Origin: Alphaproteobacteria bacterium
GTDB lineage: Bacteria > Pseudomonadota > Alphaproteobacteria > Rhizobiales > Rhizobiaceae
Direction: 5' to 3'
Assembly: GCA_024280375.1 (NCBI GenBank)
Contig: JAJRQF010000003.1
Location: 1 to 36,708, forward strand
DNA: 36,708 nt
Part shown: positions 33,675 to 36,708 of the stretch, piece by piece
Numbering within the stretch: the stretch's first letter is position 1
Layout: each line of letters opens with the position of its first letter
The notes under the pieces: model-generated
What the model saw: the letters and a program-made list of their open reading frames with translations, nothing else
The model's database searches: none
Told to the model about the DNA's origin: nothing
Program-made: the position numbers and the translations under genes

Positions 33675-34946
33675 TTAAACAGTGAGCCAATCGGGCATAG
33701 AATCAAGTGCCAGCAATTCCTCATAGGTAGGCCTTGGGCGCACCACATGAAACCTGTCGCCATCGACCAGAACTTCTGGAATAAGCGGTCTGGAATTATA
33801 GGTACACGATTGCACGGCGCCATAGGCACCCGCCGATCCAACCGCGATCAGATCATCCGGTTTCATATGGGCAATATCGCGATCTTTGGCGAGATAATCG
33901 CCTGATTCACACACCGGGCCAACAATATCAGCCCGAATGCGCGGCGTGCTGGCCGGTGCCAGTTTTACCGGCCGAATTTCGTGCCAGGCCTCATAGAGGG
34001 TTGGCCGAATTAGATCATTCATAGCCGCATCAACAATAACAAAAGTTTTGTCATCACCGGTTTTCATATATTCAACTTTTGTTACCAATATGCCCGCATT
34101 ACCGACAATCAATCGCCCCGGCTCAAACATAACCCGGCAATCCAGCGCCTTCACATGACGCTTGGCAACCTCCGCATAGGCCAGCGGATCAGGCGGCGGC
34201 GTGATATCATCGCGGTAAGGAATACCAAGCCCACCACCCAAATCCACATGCGCAATCTCATGCCCCTCGGACCGCAATGCGCCAATAAGTTCACCCAGTC
34301 TGGCGAATGCTTTGTCAAACGGCTCCAGATCGATAATCTGACTGCCGATATGCATATCAATGCCGCAAACTTTTATGCCCGGCAATTCAGCAGCTTTTTT
34401 GTAAATTCTAAGGGCTTCTTTCCACGGAACACCGAATTTGTCTTCGGCTTTACCGGTGGAAATTTTGGCATGGGTTTTCGCATCCACATCCGGGTTGATA
34501 CGAAAGGATACAGGTGCAATTTTGCCCATCGCCACGGCCCGCTCGGATAGTCGCAAAAGCTCAGGTTCTGATTCCACATTGAAGCACAAAATATCCGCTT
34601 CCAGCGCATAGTCGATTGCCGCAACCGATTTACCAACGCCGGAGAATAATATTTTGTCGGCTGGAATACCAACCGCCAGCGCCCGGCGCAATTCGCCCTC
34701 AGATACCACATCGGCCCCGGAACCCTGATCAGCCAGGGTTTTTAAAACCGCCAGATTGGAATTAGCTTTCATTGCATAGCAAACCAGCGAGGGAATATCA
34801 CTGAACGCATTGGCAAAAACATTGTAATGCCGCACGAGGGTCGCGGTTGAATAGCAATAAAATGGCGTGCCGACAGACTGCGCCATCGCGAGAATAGAAA
34901 CATCTTCGGCGTGCAACACGCCATCACGGTAGTCAAAATGGTTCAC
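33675..34946 (-). CDS. lysA: diaminopimelate decarboxylase
   Basis: A 423-residue fold-type III PLP enzyme making lysine from meso-diaminopimelate. The Schiff-base Lys60 lies in CYAMKANSNLAVL. Further motifs are HIGSQI, DLGGGLGIPY, the MFEPGRLIVGNAG phosphate and substrate region, and the active-site CESGDYLAKDR from the partner subunit. The start is a GTG at 34946 with a weak AGG about 10 nt upstream. It lies downstream of a small lipoprotein gene and argH, and upstream of TIGR02302. Confidence 0.97.
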   Translation of the reverse strand: MNHFDYRDGVLHAEDVSILAMAQSVGTPFYCYSTATLVRHYNVFANAFSDIPSLVCYAMKANSNLAVLKTLADQGSGADVVSEGELRRALAVGIPADKILFSGVGKSVAAIDYALEADILCFNVESEPELLRLSERAVAMGKIAPVSFRINPDVDAKTHAKISTGKAEDKFGVPWKEALRIYKKAAELPGIKVCGIDMHIGSQIIDLEPFDKAFARLGELIGALRSEGHEIAHVDLGGGLGIPYRDDITPPPDPLAYAEVAKRHVKALDCRVMFEPGRLIVGNAGILVTKVEYMKTGDDKTFVIVDAAMNDLIRPTLYEAWHEIRPVKLAPASTPRIRADIVGPVCESGDYLAKDRDIAHMKPDDLIAVGSAGAYGAVQSCTYNSRPLIPEVLVDGDRFHVVRPRPTYEELLALDSMPDWLTV

Positions 34947-35024
34947 GGGTTTTTACCTGCCAGAAATTTTGATGAAATTTATTAAGGGAAGCGGTAGCGG
35001 CTTTTGTTTCAAAGCCAAATTGGT

Positions 35025-35213
35025 CTATTCGAGCAGACCGTCGAGAATAAAGCGTTTTCCGGGTTTTTTCTTTTCCCGAACAACGCCAGCCTTCTTTTCT
35101 TCCTCGCTCAAAGGCACCGCAGAAGGCGCCACCGGCGCACCCTTAACCCCACAACCAGCCAATATGCCCGAAAGCACAATCGCCAATGCAAAATAGCTGA
35201 ATATAGTTTTCAT
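35025..35213 (-). CDS. lptM: small LptM/YifL-like lipoprotein
   Basis: A 62-residue lipoprotein. The signal peptide MKTIFSYFALAIVLSGILAG is followed by the lipobox LAGC with the lipidated Cys, then GVKGAP, the start typical of YifL/LptM, which in E. coli helps oxidative maturation of the LPS translocon protein LptD. The remaining 35 residues are charged (EEEKKAGVVREKKKPGKRF). The ATG at 35213 has GGAGA 7 nt upstream, better than an ATG at 35237. It is placed between argH and lysA; the symbol is by family resemblance and position, not experiment. A 6-bp hairpin (34999-35016) separates it from lysA. Confidence 0.8.
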   Translation of the reverse strand: MKTIFSYFALAIVLSGILAGCGVKGAPVAPSAVPLSEEEKKAGVVREKKKPGKRFILDGLLE

Positions 35214-35313
35214 TGAGTGTCTCCAACGCGGTCTCAATAGACATAAAGCAGAATTGCCGCAAATTTCCAGTCAATTTTAGTGGCAATCATATCTAAAATA
35301 TTCAATGAGGCGG

Positions 35314-36705
35314 CTAATTCGTCAATTTTACCCGCCAATAGGCCACCTGATTAAGCACATTTTGTGGTGCTGTACCGCCAAAACTTGTACGACTTTTTAT
35401 CGAATTTTCCACGCTGAGCACATTAAATATACCCTCATGGATCGCCCCATCAAGTGTTTGTAATTCGGCCAATGGCAATTCGGCCAATTCGCAGCCCCTG
35501 GCCTCCGCCATAGCAACCGCCCGCCCGGTCACATGATGCGCATCACGAAATGGCATGTTGAGTTCCCGCACCAGCCAATCGGCCAGATCGGTCGCGGTTG
35601 AATAGCCGGAACCGGCAGCTGCCGCCATTTTATCCGCATTGATTTGAATATCGGAAATCATCCCGTTCATCGCAGCAATCGCAAGCGCGATCGAAGATGC
35701 CGCATCAAAGACCACTTCCTTGTCTTCCTGCATGTCTTTTGAATAGGTCAGCGGCAGCCCCTTCATCACCGTTAAGAGCGATACCAGCGCGCCGGAAATA
35801 CGTCCGGTTTTGGCGCGAACCAGTTCGGCCGCATCGGGGTTTTTCTTTTGCGGCATGATCGAAGAGCCGGTTGAGAACTTATCCGACAATTGCGCAAAAC
35901 CAAATTGCGGCGTTGACCAGATGACAATTTCCTCCGCAAGCCTTGAAAGATGAACCGCACAAATTGAGGTGGCGGATAAAAATTCCAGCGCAAAATCCCG
36001 ATCAGAAACCGAATCAAGTGAATTTCTGGTCGGTTCACGAAAGCCCAATGCCTCGGCCGTCATATGGCGATCAATCGGAAAACCGGTGCCGGCAAGTGCC
36101 GCCGCGCCCAGCGGGCATTCATCCATCCGAGAAATCGCATCACGATAGCGCCCACGGTCGCGGGCAATCATTTCCACATAGGCAAGACAATGATGGCCAA
36201 AGGTTACCGGTTGCGCCGTCTGCAAATGGGTAAATCCCGGCATTGGGGTTGCCGCATGGGTTTCAGCCTTTTCCAGAAAGGTTTCCATTAGCTGCCCAAG
36301 GGCGGCTTCCGTATCAATCGCCGCCTGTTTCACCCACAGGCGAAAATCAAGCGCAATCTGGTCATTACGCGAACGCGCCGTATGCAACCGGCCGGCGGGC
36401 GAACCTATCAGCTCCAGCAGACGGGATTCGATATTCATATGAATATCTTCCAACGCTCTAGAAAATTCAAACTCGCCTTTTTCCAGCTCTGACAAAATTG
36501 TGTCTAGACCTTGAGCGATTTCACGGGCATCTTCGCGCGAAATTATACCGGTTTCGGCCAGCATCGAGGCATGCGCCTTTGACCCGGCAATATCCTGAGT
36601 ATAAAGCACCTTATCAAAACCAATAGAGGCATTGATTTCTTCCATGATGGCATCCGGGCCGGAGGCAAAACGCCCGCCCCACATCTTGTTGCCATTTCCA
36701 CTCAT
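35314..36705 (-). CDS. argH: argininosuccinate lyase
   Basis: A 463-residue fumarase/aspartase-superfamily enzyme that splits argininosuccinate into arginine and fumarate. The signature [12 protein letters not shown] (280-291) supplies the catalytic Ser on the flexible loop; [14 protein letters not shown] carries His160, and [15 protein letters not shown] is conserved. The ATG at 36705 lies 3 nt from the window edge, so the ribosome-binding site is not visible, but the N-terminus ([19 protein letters not shown]) is that of the full-length family. It is the first visible gene of the argH-lptM-lysA-TIGR02302 run; 100 nt separates it from the lipoprotein gene. Confidence 0.96.
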   Translation of the reverse strand: MSGNGNKMWGGRFASGPDAIMEEINASIGFDKVLYTQDIAGSKAHASMLAETGIISREDAREIAQGLDTILSELEKGEFEFSRALEDIHMNIESRLLELIGSPAGRLHTARSRNDQIALDFRLWVKQAAIDTEAALGQLMETFLEKAETHAATPMPGFTHLQTAQPVTFGHHCLAYVEMIARDRGRYRDAISRMDECPLGAAALAGTGFPIDRHMTAEALGFREPTRNSLDSVSDRDFALEFLSATSICAVHLSRLAEEIVIWSTPQFGFAQLSDKFSTGSSIMPQKKNPDAAELVRAKTGRISGALVSLLTVMKGLPLTYSKDMQEDKEVVFDAASSIALAIAAMNGMISDIQINADKMAAAAGSGYSTATDLADWLVRELNMPFRDAHHVTGRAVAMAEARGCELAELPLAELQTLDGAIHEGIFNVLSVENSIKSRTSFGGTAPQNVLNQVAYWRVKLTN

Positions 36706-36708
36706 ACC

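Overview
The window looks like a core chromosomal segment of an alphaproteobacterium, most likely a member of the Rhizobiales (Hyphomicrobiales) with a moderate G+C content, possibly marine. The evidence is the set of gene neighbourhoods typical of that order: hisC-tyrA; mtgA-rpmF divergent from a farnesyl-diphosphate-type synthase; ffh ... chorismate mutase - rpsP - rimM - trmD - rplS; and argH - small lipoprotein - lysA - TIGR02302 protein. S16 and L19 also carry the Ala/Glu-rich C-terminal tails common in alphaproteobacteria. The genus cannot be fixed from the sequence alone. No phage, insertion sequence, CRISPR array, rRNA or toxin-antitoxin module is visible.

Layout. 1-151: tRNA-Leu(CAG). 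152-544: gene-free mosaic of short palindromic repeats. 545-3623 (minus): hisC, tyrA, a ChaC-type gamma-glutamylcyclotransferase and a membrane protein, tightly packed. 3675-5328: a methyltransferase divergent from gloB. 5574-10145 (minus): a four-helix membrane protein, a gamma-glutamyltransferase-like enzyme, a PAS-GGDEF-EAL protein and a YhhN lysoplasmalogenase-like protein. 10367-11504 (minus): mtgA and rpmF. 11660-13203: prenyl synthase and an FMN-binding PNPOx-like protein. 13338-13673: small secreted Cys protein. 14048-19298: a long translation/secretion block (ffh, small membrane protein, GNAT, chorismate mutase, rpsP, rimM, trmD, rplS). 19468-22112: an unknown membrane protein, then an amino-acid ABC binding protein and permease with no ATPase nearby. 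22350-26290: ppa, a secreted protein, a GNAT and typA. 26519-28560: a voltage-gated-type K+ channel convergent with a membrane-anchored TAXI receptor. 28613-36705 (minus): argG, a PAP2 phosphatase, TIGR02302, lysA, lptM-like lipoprotein and argH.

How the genes fit together. Most are housekeeping: ribosome assembly and protein targeting (ffh, rpsP, rimM, trmD, rplS, rpmF, typA), amino-acid synthesis (hisC/tyrA/chorismate mutase for aromatics, argG/argH for arginine, lysA for lysine and peptidoglycan), and cell envelope (mtgA, PAP2, TIGR02302, lptM-like). Many junctions are translationally coupled through ATGA or TGATG overlaps.

The least ordinary material is non-coding. All five convergent gene junctions longer than 100 bp carry palindromic repeat DNA. 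One repeat family has a nearly constant 25-nt core enclosed by arms that differ between copies but remain perfectly complementary, and at 22118-22220 one copy sits inside the interrupted core of another. Other candidates are a promoter-plus-terminator leader before ffh, a three-hairpin leader before rplS, and two perfect inverted repeats in the typA/K+-channel divergent region.
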